A stretch of 64,000 bases of DNA from Syngnathus acus (GCF_901709675.1 NC_051093.1:5973053-6037052), one strand, 5' to 3'; shown: positions 37,500-51,334, counted from the first letter of the stretch. A program made the numbers and translations. Notes: generated by a model from the letters alone, not told the origin.

Positions 37500-40400
37500 G
37501 CCTTCTCTCTGTGCTAAACTAGCGGCAAAACACTGCAAAAGCTTCTCATGGAAACGTCACTGTCTTCTACCTCTGATTTAAGCACAGTTACATTGTCGTA
37601 CAAACCACACCAATAATTCTCTAAATTAATAAATCCAGATATTTGGTAACTAGAAATCAATTTCTTCAAGTTAATTTGTGGACTCTAAATCTAACACACT
37701 GATATACTGGTCTATTTTTTTCCAGAGACAGTAAATTTTAGTAAGTTCTCCACATGGAGTTGATTTGGATTCACACAGCATGTGTTTAAAATTGTGCTTT
37801 TGATTTCATTATGTTCCATTGAATGGTTTTGTTTGAATCTACCTAATTAAATTAGTGGTTAAATTAGAAGTAATTTAAATTTATTCTATTAGATTAATTG
37901 TCACTTTGTTTCCTTTTTTTTTTTCTGTAGACAGTGTGAGTTTATGCACCTCCTTTATTCCCAATTTGACAATATCCCAACGATGAAGCTTGCAAAACCA
38001 CAAGGTTCAGAACCTGAGAAGTTCTTTGTGGTGGACTCACCCCAATAACATCGCCCACCTTTGCATTTTATAATTAAGGAAGCATGTGCATGTCTTTGAC
38101 GGGAAGAGTTTTGTGGATAGGCGTAGGAGCAAATACAGTCGGAGTCGGATGGAAAAGCAGCCCAAGTCCCCATCCCATCAATGATTACAAACATGACTCT
38201 GTCTTTCTTCAAAATGGAAAATTGATTGCAGGCTCTGTTGAGACTGTCTCCAGCCATATTTCACTGCGGCGCTCCAATTAAAACCATACGTTTCTCAGTG
38301 TCTGAATGCGGGGCTGAAGGCCAAGTAGCACAAACCTTGATGTACTTAGAGGAACATATTTATTATCTTCTAAAGGAATGCACCGCAGCTCGCAACACAA
38401 ATCATTCTAGTGATGATGAAATGATGATCACAAGGTCACAAGAGGTTAAGGAAGAGTTGAGTCTTGACTTGAAGCAAGTTCAAAAGAGAGCATCTATTTT
38501 TAACACATGGCATGATAAAAATGTGCACAGTGTGCTTGTTTACGATTAGCTTTCCATATTTTTATTTTTATCAATCGACATGAATATATTACCATTTGAA
38601 ATCACATGCTAAATCATAGTGATTTCACCCATTCTCATGTTCAAATATGGTAATTATTTTTTTCACAATATGATACAAATTGTCTATTCCTCCACCACAG
38701 TTATTGAGTAATTATGTTCCAAAGTCTGCAAATTTGGCATTTTAGCCTCCGCTAGCAGTTTTGACTTCAATTATCTCATAAAGTAAAAATGCCACAAGCT
38801 TTTACACATATGCAGACAATGAAAGATGTATTCAATATGTGGAATATTTTGTCGTATTGAAACAAGCACACAATGGTATTGGAGTACAGTAATTCAAAAG
38901 TAGTAAATAAAAGTATTCAAGTTACATTATTTTGATATTAGGGATTGGAATAAATTACTAAATACATTTTTTAACAGGTATTTATTAACTGTACCGGAGT
39001 ACATTTTAAAAGAAACCCTGCTAACCCTTACCATCAGGATAAAGGTGTTGTGAACGCGGCATATAAACAAAGCTGTATTTTAGACTCGTTCAGTTCAGCG
39101 TTAGCGCCTGCAGGTGACGCTGTTGTGTAATGTACAGCTTCTAACAGTACTGTCACTGAGAATTTCGTATTGTTAAACAAAGCCAGTTATTCATAATGGA
39201 ATGAGATTGTATGTTTTGAGTTATCTGATTCCAACTGAAATATTTAGCATATTTTACCAGAAGATGAAACTTGTAACATTTTACAAAATTAGGAATCAAA
39301 CTGTCTGAGCCACAGCTGCCACAGTGGAGAGCCAGCGGGCGAAGAGTAAGCGAGAGGAGACAGACAGACATTGTAATTCATGTTCTTTCTGTAATTGGAA
39401 ACACATACATGCTCACACACACACACACACACACACACTCGGAATGGTATAGTTGCTACCATGACAACTGGGCCCATGTTTGTAATAAAGTTTTACAACA
39501 CTGAAGGCACCTTCAATTCCCTTTACTTCCGTGTGTGTGTGCGTGCGCGCGTTCGTTGCATATTTTAGTCCAGGGTCAGCCAACATCTGGTCCTCAAGTC
39601 CCTACAGAATAAGCTATGACTGCTCCTTTCCCCCATAAACAATATAATAAATGTATATTTTGTCACAGATTATAGAACTTGGTCACCTAGGATTTTCTTG
39701 GTTGCTACATAGTGTGAGTTGCAGAGACACCAGAGAGACGATCTACATCCTTTTTTTTTAGTCCCGCTATTTTTTTCGTTTACCTTTTGCAGATTATTTT
39801 TTTATTTATGTAAGAACCGATTGTCAATCTTTGCCGCACAACTGCTCGAACAATAAACTCGAATAATGAACCGACGGGTAAACATAGCGTGTCATATCTG
39901 ATTTTGAGTGGTCTTGTCATACTACGATTGGTCGGCTGGCGTCTAGGACGGTTCACGACTACTACAACTAAAGTCTTGGCATGTCAGAATTTTTGTTCGT
40001 CGTACCGCAGTGTTATATGTCCCACCTCCTTTTTTTGGTTCTTAGGCATTGACCAATAGGAAGACATTCTCTTTCTCTCTCGCTTCTCTTCTGTCTTCTC
40101 TATTTTATTCATGTGTGCGTGCGTGTGTGGAGGGATCTATAGAAAATAATCTAAAGACTTTAAACAAAACTTCCCCTTTAAGGACGGTGTTAATGTTCCA
40201 ATTCTGTATGGTGTCTTACAGGGGCGAGACACTAAAATATGGGGCTCATCAGATCACCTCTGTCACTAACAATATTAAATACACGTCAGTTGTTAGTAAT
40301 ACAAACTGTCTTGTTTTTAAATCAACATTCAGGCCCTTAACATTATCGTATTTTAATGATGATGGAACGACAATCAGTGATCTAAAATTTCTGGGCGTAT
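37500..40400. other. Gene-free interval between hoxb9a and hoxb13a
   Basis: Mostly AT-rich. A block at 37960-38560 has more balanced composition and an open frame of 107 codons (38226-38549, plus strand) without recognised homology. A CA run lies at 39414-39438. Confidence 0.4.
39414..39438. repeat. (CA)n microsatellite
   Basis: About twelve uninterrupted CA dinucleotides. Confidence 0.9.
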
Positions 40401-40423
40401 TTTAATTGCAGTGTCAATTCTTT

Positions 40424-40511
40424 GGCACTAGAGGGCGCCAAAATACAGGAAATAAATACAAGAAATATACTGCTATGCATTGCCAAACATTCACCAGAGG
40501 GTGGCACTACA
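40424..40511 (+). promoter_or_regulatory. Pair of CTCF-like motifs between hoxb9a and hoxb13a
   Basis: GGCACTAGAGGGCGCCA (40424-40440) and CACCAGAGGGTGGCAC (about 40492-40507) both fit the CTCF core and share one orientation, roughly 65 bases apart. A boundary role is inferred. Confidence 0.4.
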
Positions 40512-43270
40512 ACACCACATAAAAAGCAAAACCAAAGCCCAAGAGACGACGATGAATTGCTTTATGTTCTATCATTTTAATCAAGTTTAACACGAGTAAT
40601 TTATGAATCTACACCAGATGTACAATTCCTAGCGGTTTTAATTGAAATGCCGCGATGTCTTCAAGGCGCACCAAGCTTGAGCCTTGGGTGTTTTACAGTT
40701 GTATAATTCACCATCCTCTTTTATTGCCCCAAGACTGGCGATTAAAGTCTACTGAACACACGCTGGCTGCCTATCAGCCGACCTTGGTTCTATAAAAGAA
40801 GATGTCCATGAAAAAACGATAAGTCATATCTTCAGGGAGATGAAGAGAAGAAGCCCACACAAACCTCAAAGTGATCAAGTTTTTACTCAGAGGTCTATAA
40901 AATCCAGTACCATACCCCAAGCTATTCACTTTGGCTCCCTACCCTGTGTCTCGTCATGTAAATATGCCAGTATGGAAGAATGCAAAAACTCAGTGATTGC
41001 ATGACACAGAATTGATCTACATGTCGTGTTTGTTGCATTAAATTAGTTTTTTTTAGGAATGTTTGCGGAAGTAAATGTGGTCCAGCGTGTAGGGGTTCAT
41101 CTTCATATCATTTCATATCTACAGAATTTAGTAGGAGGTAGAAATACGATGGATGACGGACGGATTCGATTGGTTTGCTTTTACTCAGCTGTTCACGAGT
41201 GAAGCGTTAGCTCTTGTTTTTCCATTTGGTAAGAGTTCATGGCCTGGTTTAACAAACCAGGTTTATATCAATCCAAAATCAGATTAGTAAAACTAGATCA
41301 TTTACTGAGTAAACAAGTAAGTAAAAACAACTAGGCAAAGCCTCATTAGGCTAAGTGGGGGCTCAGCCTGATAGCATAACGGTGCTCATAAAAACCTGAA
41401 ATAGAATTCAGCACAGCTTTGCCGGGGGAAATTCTGACCCTAAACAATGGTTGGGAGAAAAAGAAAATGTTCACAAAAAAACCAAAACAAAAAAGTAAAC
41501 TAAAACAAGTTGTGGAAAGTAATGTTGTTCTTGAAACTAAAAGCAATTCTGCTGCTATTGAATAGAAGAAAATCAATATGTAGTTTTTCACAGTGACATT
41601 TAAAAAGATTAATTCACTACAAATTTTTGAACATTTTGCAATTTTGTGATTCCCTCACTCACATTATTAACAATAAGTGCTTTCTCATTTGTCTTTCAAT
41701 CAGAACACCAACACATATAATATGTTAGCCTGGTTACAAAACGCCAGAAGAAAAGCACAACGCTTCCGATAACACCCCCTTGTGCAGGAGCCATTCTGAC
41801 TGTTAAGCTCTTTATTTTACGAGTTTGGCAAACGTTCAATGTGTCTGTCAACACGGGACCTGCTTCCACATTCATTCAATACGGTCGCCTTGGCATCAAC
41901 CATTGGATGAATGTTTTGTGTCAAGGTGGATGCTCCGCCTCGCGACAACATGCGGGGATGGCTATTTGTTGATGATACCAGTTTGTTCTCTTAAAGAGGA
42001 CGTCAACCTAAAAATGTTCTTTGGAATATTATGTTCTTTGCAGCCCAACTAGTCGAAACACTGTTCTGATTCATGTTTTGTTTGTTGAATACGAATTGAA
42101 CAGGTTTGTTTTTATTTCTCAGATGGGGGCGACCATTTTTCCATTTGCCAGGTCTCGGGTCACAAACAATCACGGCTCAGCTTCATAAAACTGGTGAGGA
42201 TATAAATGGGTGAATTTTGCTGCTTAACTCATGTTCCACAAACGCAATATTAATCAAAATGCCATGTTTAGACACGTTCAACATATTATTGTAAAGAAAA
42301 TTATTTGCGACTATGCAAATTTCACTTGAAATTGTATTTGGTATAGTAAGGATAACAACTTTGTCTATGTTGTCTTCTTATTTTAAATAGATTGCACTGG
42401 AAATCAGTTATCTCAGAAGTCAATTTAGTGCTCAATGTAAGTCACTTTATTTACAATATCTAGTACACCCAAAGAAAAAAAAAAATTCGTGAGCATAATG
42501 AAATTATTTCCACCAAATTAAAATGTTTTCATTTAGGAAGATATCATTTTGTTGAATCAACTAATTGAAAATATATTGAGTGAACATATGTACATATTAC
42601 TTTTGTTGCTAAATCAGACACTCATGTTGCATTTTCGGACTCAGAGAATCCCAGAAAGAAAACGCTAACTCCAAACACGAAAGCCAGAGCATGGATTAGA
42701 ACTCAACCTCAGAACTTGGAGGTACTTTATCACAAGGCTTGCAGCCCCAGCAAATGGCAGGAATGCCAAATTTTGCACCAGGTATCAGTCCACACCTGTT
42801 GATGTCTCAGCAAAAAAAAAAAAACGATTGACAATATTATATTCATAGAATATCATGGCGGGTGTATTGGCGCTTTGAAGACAGCCAGGGTCCAGTGTCC
42901 TTGCCATTGCCCTTTTGTCCCCCACCCTGTAGCCCCTCCAGGCCATTCCACATCATTCCAGACTAGACATGGGCCAGACTACTAAGAGTTTACAAGCTGT
43001 CTGTCTGTCTCAAGTTCAACAGCAAAGTCCAACCTGGGAAACAAAAAGACAGTTTGCAATGCAGACAAAAGAGGAGGGGTTCTGTGGGGGAAAAGGTGGT
43101 AAAATAGTAGGGTGTGTGTGCGTGCGTGCGTGTGTGTGTGTGCACATACACACGTGCAAGAAGGCGGTGGTCACTGGTGGACATGAACTTGAGAAAAAAA
43201 ACATCTCATAGTGCTGCATTCCTCTTCTAAAGCATGAAGTATACTCAAGGGACCTGGTTCTCTGGGCAAT
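40512..43270. other. Gene-free interval between hoxb9a and hoxb13a (continued)
   Basis: No gene recognised. Short simple repeats near 42475 and 42812 (poly A), and a GTGCGTGCGTG run at about 43112-43150. Confidence 0.45.
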
Positions 43271-43272
43271 GA

Positions 43273-43304
43273 TTAGAATAGAATAGAATAGAATAGAATA
43301 GAAT
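43273..43304. repeat. (TAGAA)n pentanucleotide repeat
   Basis: About six TAGAA units. Confidence 0.9.
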
Positions 43305-43774
43305 GTTTTTGAAGATTGCTCCACGGTGAAGTGATTCAAGGTGGAAAGAAGAAAGCAGACCATCTGGACTGTATACTGACAATAAAAGTCCTGGTTTATA
43401 AGTTGTACAGTCAGCCACTAGGTTCCACATTTTACAACACTGACATCAGCCAACAGATGTGCTCCTTGTAATGAAATGGCCCTTATTCGATAAATTTGCA
43501 TATTTGACTCTAAATCATCACTCTGGTGTAATTATTTTATCAAAATGGGTTTTCGTTGCGGAAGCGTGAGTTGTCTGGAGTAATTCTTTGTCGAAAATGT
43601 GTAGAGAGCAATGCAGATTTATATTTATTTCGGTTTTGCATGCCATGTGATGACAGAAGCTTATCCGTAATGACTTGTCCATAGTTCAAGTAATATTGTG
43701 AACATGTGAAAATTCTATAAAATGGTTGTTGGAGAAAGGCTAGAGTCTGATTACTGCACCCTTACAAATGTAAT

Positions 43775-44090
43775 ATACAAATTTGGGTTCAAATTGGTCA
43801 AAATAACCCATTCTTTTCTACAAAACAACCTAATAATTTGGTTATTTTTTGTAAAACAACCCAAAGCTGGGTCAAATTTCCAAATTTTAACCTAATAATT
43901 TTAAGGGAATTAACACCATCATTTGAAATGAAATAGAAAAAAAAATATTTAATGCAGCCCATTCCTTGTATTGAATCCCTAAATTGAATCTCACACTGTT
44001 TTTTTTTTTTCTTACAGAACAACAAAAATTGGGTCAAATTGAGCTAACTTCCCGAGTCAGTCCAATTTTTAATCTATCAGTTTTAAAAGT
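43775..44090. repeat. Copy D of the ACCCA/TGGGT-rich dispersed repeat (largest)
   Basis: Starts AAATTTGGGTTCAAATTGG, contains several AACCCA/TGGGTC pairs in opposite orientations and ends TTCCCGAGTCAGTCCAATTT then TTAATC. Its length and inverted organisation best show the structure of the family. Confidence 0.55.
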
Positions 44091-44099
44091 GCATATTTT

Positions 44100-46280
44100 T
44101 TCTGCACGAATGTGTTTGCCGCGCATGACCGTTCGTTGCCTTGTTGCATCGCGTATTAATGATAGACTCGTGCCTTGGCAACACAATTCACTGCCACCTG
44201 CTTTACATAAACGAGATTTACATTAAATTAGAAAAGTAAGGGTTTTGCCCTTTGCACTTTGAGTTCTATTGGTAGAAAGTACTTTATCAATCAATTGTTA
44301 AATGTGAGGTCACAAAATAAAAGGCACACTAACTTGTTAACTTGCCGTCTTTGCTAATATATTTTAAATAGTAGATAGGCCTCATTCAAAACGCGCCGTG
44401 AGTGTAAAGTACAATTCATTTGAACTGCTTAAGTGTTTTAAAATCCACTGTAACTCTTAAATTACTGATTCGGAGCTGCCAATGTCGTGTGACTAATTAT
44501 TTCCACAAACAAAGGGACGCCTGCTTGCCGCAGCGTAATTGCTATATTATTATTATTATTATTATATATTCATAGTCTCTCAAAATGCGTTTTTATTTGT
44601 TTTTATTCGGCTTATTGCATATATTTAAATGAAGCAAAAGATCAAGCATGCCCGCTGCAAGAATAAATTCATTGTCGGCTGATGTGTCCCGCAATGCGAG
44701 CTATGTTGCAGATTTCTTCCCAGTCCTTCTCATCATTCTCTACTATTTAGACAAGGCGCAGAAAGATCTTTATGGGCCAAGAACTTCCGTCAGTATTGTT
44801 GGTTTTAAGGGCGGACGGAGACTGCGTTGTAAAGAGTGTCAACATGCAGCAGCGCACGCACACCGCCAAGTTCGATGCTGATGTTGGACACTGCGACCCC
44901 CCACGCATTTTCTTGTTTTCAACATTTTCGGATCATATAGAAAATAGACATTGCACATTTTTATTTGCTTAAATTTTTATCAAATTAACTGGACACGTCT
45001 TTGGTGTTAATAAGGAGCAATATGCCCACGTAAAAATATTTGAATGGATGGAAAACAAAGCAGTAAAGTTTTCTTACGTTCTCTTTCTTTATCGTAAAAT
45101 ACTTAACATTTGAGTTAAAAGTCAAATGTGGCAAAATCAAAGTACGCAATTTCCTGCTCGTTCCCCCACCCGCGTATATGTTGGGCCTACTACGCAGGCC
45201 CTCGACGTGTAAAAACACCTGAAAAAAATATTATTGTATTACTTTTATTAATTAAGATCATCGTGTGCGTTTTATGTGGGGACATGTTGAGGAAATTATG
45301 ATGCATGAGCAGATGAAAGACAAATTTCGTGTGTGTGTGCGTGCGTGAGAGCGCGCGCCTGCGCAATACACCAGTAAATACATATTTCTTGTTAAATGGA
45401 CAGAGACCCCTCTACTGAATTTATATTGGTGGGCGTTTACTGTGAAGGTCAAGGGCAAACCTATCTCGGTCCTTATTCTGTGCAATTTTATTTATTCCTA
45501 TATTATTTTGTGTGTGCAACGGACATCTTTGATATTGACCTAGTTTGTTTAAAAAAAAGATGTTTACTGTCGCCCTCACTTTTGATTTTCCAACTTCCTT
45601 AACTTTTATCGATTTGATGTGTGCGTGCGTGTACTTTTTACATCATGGTGGATGATAATATTTATGAAATTGTGACAAATGAATTAGAAACAGAAGGCAA
45701 ACAGCAGCTTTGCTTTTGCGATACATTTTATTGTATATATTTTCTTGTCATGCTTTTACATATTTAAATGAAGAGATGTTCAAAACAAGGTTTTATTCAC
45801 ATATTTGTACAGTATCAACAGTCTACTGTTCCGGTATAGTTTGTCCAAATGATGTCCTATCAGCACTTTCATGTGGCAATACAAGCAACAGCTGCCATTA
45901 CCGGAGCTACGTGCAGATTGGGACATTGAAATATGAAATTCTATGTATCGTTTAAAATGCACTGAAGACTGAATTTAAAAAAATCCCATATATGAAATGT
46001 GAGCACGTTATAAACAAGCTGTGGCGGGATAGCACTTGATAGCCTTTAAGCTACATACAAGCAAATTAAAACAGAGCAGTCAGTTCAATTTATGTCATAT
46101 TTACAAAATGCCTGCAATTGGATTTGGTTTATTCATTTCATTTTTTAAATCTTTTTTTCCATATACAAGATGCATATATGCGTCTGAGAGGAGATCAGTC
46201 ACGGATTGATCATCAAAAACGTCATCTCGTGTCAGGTTTATGCAAACACTAACTCCCCCGTGGTCCAAATGAGTAGGATG
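44100..46280. other. hoxb13a 3' flank / 3' UTR region
   Basis: AT-rich. A more balanced block at about 44645-44900 has short open frames without recognised domains. TTTATT (minus-strand AATAAA) sites such as the one in TTTATTCAT near 46127 could end the hoxb13a mRNA. Confidence 0.4.
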
Positions 46281-48036
46281 CTAAGGCGTGGAGCTTTTCA
46301 CTTTAGTCACAAACTTCTTCTCCTTTACCCTCCTGTTCTGGAACCAGATGGTGATCTGCCTCTCCGAAAGATTAGTTGCGGCTGAAATCTTCCTCCTCTT
46401 GTCCTTTGTGATGAATTTGTTGGCAGCATATTCTTTCTCTAGCTCTTTAAGCTGCACCTTTGTGTAAGGTATCCGCTTCTTTCTGCCTCGGCGAAAAGGG
46501 GAACATTCTTGCTGGTGGGCAACCACATCTGATAACAAGTAGAAAAGGGGACATGATAAGAAACATTTTTCCACATGTTGCGTCATCACGATGTGAAGAT
46601 GGATCATCAAGTTATTCTCTAAATCTTCCAGTTTATTTATTTTACTTAATTAACCCTTATTTATCCAGGTAAGGCAAAATGGAGAGCAGGATTCTCCTTT
46701 GCGAGGCCCACCGAGCAGTAGACAGCACCGCAAATCAATATGGTTATTGGGTAATGGTAGCCTATATATTTATATAAATGTAACCTGTATTAAGGGGGGG
46801 GGGGCATATTTATAGCAAAGTCTAATTATGGTCACAATTTAAGCATGTTGTGTCGCATGCATTTATATAGACACGCACGCATATATTATATGAATGTTTA
46901 TATATTTTTGGACAAATAAATTGTTTACCAAACAATAACAAATGACAGATTTATCTAAGAAAAAAAAGAGAGAGAGGGAAAAAGAGAAAAAGAAAGAAAG
47001 ACTACACTCATGACAGACATATTGTAGGCCTGTTCAAATTGAGTTTTTAAAGTCATTAAAATTTAAAACCCTGAATAACATTTACACAAATGATACAAGA
47101 ATATTATGATTTAAAATAAATTAGCAAACTTAAACATAAACTGTCTGATTGAAACCTATATTGATAAATTCTAATAGAGCATGTTAATAAAATGCTAATT
47201 GCAGACGCACTTTTTTGTTTTGTACTATCGTCATAAAATGATACATGAAAAAGAGCATTTAGCCTTAAAGAGTGAGTCCGAATTAATGATGAGGCAATTA
47301 ATGAAATATTACCAGCCAAAGCGGACTTCCAGAGATGTCCCTGTCCCTGGTCTTTGGAACAGTACATCTGTCCCCCCCAACCGTTGGTGAGAGCCCATGG
47401 CTGGTAGCTGTCCATGGGGAGGAGGGTCTCATGGCGCGGCTCACCAGTACCCAGCGTTTGGACCACGGACACGTCCAGGTAGCTTGCCATGGACTGGTAT
47501 GGACTTGGGTAGCCATGGTAAAAGGCGAACTCCTTTGGCCTGTGGTTCGGGTATTCATCGGAGTTCACGGTGGTGTCCATGTATTGAGAGCTGAGCGCGG
47601 CTCCAGCAGCCTGCGTGCACGATTTGACAGGACCACGCCCCATCCTACACGGATAGTAGCCGCTACCAAAGTAGCCGTAAGGTAAAGCAGGAGCTGCAGA
47701 AGTGCTCTGGTGTGGAACGCTCGCTGCTGGACACGGTCCCGCCGCGCACGTTTTCACCGACGATACAGATGCATCACCGGGGACTGACATCGAGACGTCC
47801 ATGGTGGAGTAACCCGCTGAAGAATGCATTAACCCCGAAGGATGGCCGCCTAGTGCAGCCGCGGCTGCCGAATGAGCCATTAAGTTGCGACACTGGTTGA
47901 CTGCATTGGCGGTGGCAAAGTTCCCGCTACTCACCAGCCCTTCCATGTTCTTGTTAAACTCGTCCAGATTATTGTCATAAACAAACATTACCGTTTCCGC
48001 TGACCAGCGAGGGTTTAGCATCAAACAGCCTGTCAT
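46281..48036 (-). CDS. hoxb13a: Homeobox protein Hox-B13a
   Basis: AbdB-class transcription factor of the tail and posterior trunk. Exon 1 is 47313-48036 and exon 2 is 46281-46528; donor GCTG|GTAATA, acceptor ATCAG|ATGTGG; 323 residues. The start at 48036 is chosen because [11 protein letters not shown]-(5)-VMFVYDN-(9)-MEGL matches the N-terminus of Hoxa13-type proteins; the later ATG at 47988 would give a form aligned to mammalian HOXB13. Conserved blocks: [67 protein letters not shown]. The homeodomain at about 256-315 ([20 protein letters not shown]... [20 protein letters not shown]... [11 protein letters not shown]) is of group 13. There is no hexapeptide, as expected. The intron is 784 bp. 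Confidence 0.96.
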
Positions 48037-48305
48037 ACGAACTCTTTTTCGCCGTTCTGGTTAGTGCGCGCATCGAGGTAAAGGCGCATGCGTCTGCTCC
48101 TGCACAACTAAGGCACACATGCGGATTCGTATTGCCCTCACGCACACAGTCATTGCATGCGTGACGCGTATTCCTTGCAGACTCCAAGGAAAAGAGTAAC
48201 TAGTCGGTCATCCGGTTTCATATCTTGACGCAAACCGCCTTTAGAGGAGATTATATGAGGGTGGTCGAGCGTCCATTGGATGAGCCAGAGCGATCACGTG
48301 ATAGG
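48037..48305 (-). promoter_or_regulatory. hoxb13a 5' UTR and promoter region
   Basis: An inverted CCAAT box (ATTGG, 48275-48279), a TTATATGAG element (about 48251) and a palindromic E-box ATCACGTGAT (48294-48303) lie 215-270 bases upstream of the ATG. Confidence 0.45.
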
Positions 48306-48830
48306 AAGAACTACAAAAAAAAAAAAAGGCAATGTTTTCGAGATTGTCACTCAAGGAAAATATTTTTATTGGAGCTAGAGCAGGCACCGGAAGAATATGA
48401 ACATGTGTTGGAAACGATTCCACGTGTGTCTGATCTGTCTTTGTCTCATGTAAATCCATACAAGGTCTACCTGGATGCAGCCAACAAAAAAAAAAAAAGC
48501 GACAGACAGCTTTTGCGCTTTGCGTTAAAATGCGCATTGCAGCAATGCAAACCACGAGCTGCAGTGGTTTTAGATAATTATGACTGTTTGTAACAATACA
48601 TACAAAATACAAAGCAGATGAAACCGTTATCGTGGGTATTATTTATAAGATAACGTGAATAGCAGCATCAATATTTAATTTGATTTATTGTAGTCGAACT
48701 AGTTACCAGGTAACCCAACTGAGATATGATTCTCACTTGCATGGCCGACAGCTCGCCATATGTGATGGGGAAAATCAAAGTGATGATGGTGTGACTTGTT
48801 CATTATACAATAGATCAAGTTTCGTACGTG

Positions 48831-48972
<142 letters not shown>

Positions 48973-51265
48973 AGCAGTATGAAAAATGGAATGGCGTGTT
49001 TGCATGTATAATGTCTTTCACTCCTTTGAAAAATGTTTTAAAAAGAATTGCAGCTTTGTTCATTCAACAATTGGTCGTAGGATTTGTATAAAAAAAATTG
49101 CATGATCAGGTCCAAGAGGCAAAATTCGGATTGCGTCTCTCTTGAATTTCTCATATGTATAACGCATATGATTGGTTACTTTTCTTTGTGTCTTACCTGT
49201 CTCATTAATTTTTTTTGCAATTTGACTTTTCTGCCCCCTTTAAGAGACCAAAAAATGTCAAGGTAAAAAAAAAAAAATACAGAGCAAAAATCTTAGCATT
49301 TTCATGACGTTACTTCTTAATCAAGTACAATAAAAAGATGAGTAAATCCCATTTTACTTTCATTTGCACATGCACAAGCGCGCCAGAGGCCACACACAGA
49401 AGTCACATTTAGTGCTCTCCTGCAGTGTGGTCCGCACCCCAGACGTTTCCTCAGAGGTTCAAGGTCAAGTTTGACGCAAGGAAAAGGGGGGCAGGAGGGT
49501 TGCAGACAGATGTATTGAGCTCAAGTTCAAGGCCACCGCCATCTCAAAGCTTTATGTGTCCGTGCGTGTGTTTATGTGCAAGGGGATCGGAACGCGCGCG
49601 CGCGTGCGTGCTTGCAAGAGGAAACCAGGAAAGCGCCATGCTGCCTCAATGATTGTCATCACACGGCCTAATATATCCCGTATCAAGACGAATACTCCAT
49701 CATAACCAGCAAATCGTTTGTAAACTTTCGTTTTTCGTCTATCGAGAATAATTCTAAACATGAACGGTTCTTACTAGTTTTAAAATACAACAATAAAGAC
49801 TTCTGTAAGTCAGCTCACGTATAATTAAGAAGACGCGCAGTTTTTCTTCTCAATTTATTTATGTGTGACGGCGGGAAGGAATTTGTTAGAATATACCTTC
49901 GATTAAAATGTGTTTGCCAGATTAATAGCATGTATTGCGTTTCTACAATGATGGCAGTGGGAAGTGTTGTGAATTCCTCTATGTGAAATATGAACATAAA
50001 ATAGAACAATTATTTATTTATAAGCGCTTTTGAAAATGAATGCGTCACTTTAAACTAGTAGTAGTATAATTGTCACCTGTTTTATCGCATGTTTACCTTT
50101 ATAACACCATGACCTCAAAAATTTGAATTGTAAAATTGAATTGTTTTGTTTCATACAATCGTATACATATTTTGTGTACAATATATACAATAATAATATA
50201 TACAATCGCGAGAACCTTCCATGATTCAGTAGTCAATTGGTATTTTGATGTTTGTATATTAATTGAGGGATTATAAATTGTTTTGTAGTTATTATTATTT
50301 TCCTAACATGCTGTAATCATGTGGATATTTATGATTTATTCTGCTTACGTTTTGTTTGTTAATTGCTCTGCTATACGCCCTTTTTGTGGGGGCGGATTAA
50401 AAAAAGGAGGGAACGTGACTGCGCGGTTAAAAAATAGAAAAAGACGCAGTGAACTGTTAAGCAAGGACGGCACCAGAAAGATACAGCAAGACGAGGTGCA
50501 AAAACATTTAAGGATTACAGTGCTAACAGAGTTGAGCGCAGTTGTGAGGAAATCTGAGGATATAGCTAAATGTGGAAATTCAACATTTTGACCACAGGCA
50601 ATAAATAAAATACCTCACATAACTAAGGGGCAGAAAATCATTATTTTTAATCAAAGCAGTTTTGTTTCATTATACTTTCCTTTCACTGAAGCGCGCGCGT
50701 GTGTGTTTAAAACTGCAACTGCGTCACTCCTGCATTGTCTGAAAGAAGATGATATGCCTTTATTTTTTTAAATTATTATTTATATCCTCACTCGGGTAAT
50801 TGATTGAATTACAGCGGCTATAATTTAAGAAAATTAAAAAGAACAAACGCATTATAATAGATTACTGTAGAGCCATGCAAAATACAGAAAAACATTAATC
50901 ATAATAATTTTCTAAAACTGCACATCGCATTTGGTATCAGGGTTCGTCATTGTCCAAAGCTGCAAAGACAAAACGTAAAAAGTCGCAAATGATACTTGGA
51001 TTTGCCGTTACACTCGTCAGGGCCAAATACTGCCTTTTTAGAATTTCAGCCTTTGCCCTGCTCCTGCACTATAGCGGTTAAAAATGTAACCCTGGTGGTT
51101 TGGGCCGTCTTTTATGTCCTTAACAGTGATGCGTCTTTCATAAAAGTACGTTTCAATCAAAAGTAATTATATTATTGATGATGAACTATGTTTTTTTCAC
51201 GCGTACCCACATTATAATCGTATTTTTATATTGCGCAATTCGTTTGATGCCGCTGCTGATGCTCT
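48973..51265. other. Gene-free interval between hoxb13a and atp5mc1
   Basis: AT-rich with a GCGCGCGCGTGCGTG run near 49593-49612. No ttll6, calcoco2 or other gene found next to mammalian HOXB13 was recognised. Short open frames lack known domains. Confidence 0.45.
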
Positions 51266-51267
51266 GC

Positions 51268-51334
<67 letters not shown>

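Noticed and set aside
47335-47685. 116-codon plus-strand open frame
   Set aside because: Shadow of hoxb13a exon 1 on the opposite strand.
48225-48612. Opposed 122- and 123-codon frames upstream of hoxb13a
   Set aside because: They overlap each other, run through poly(A) stretches and show no known domain.
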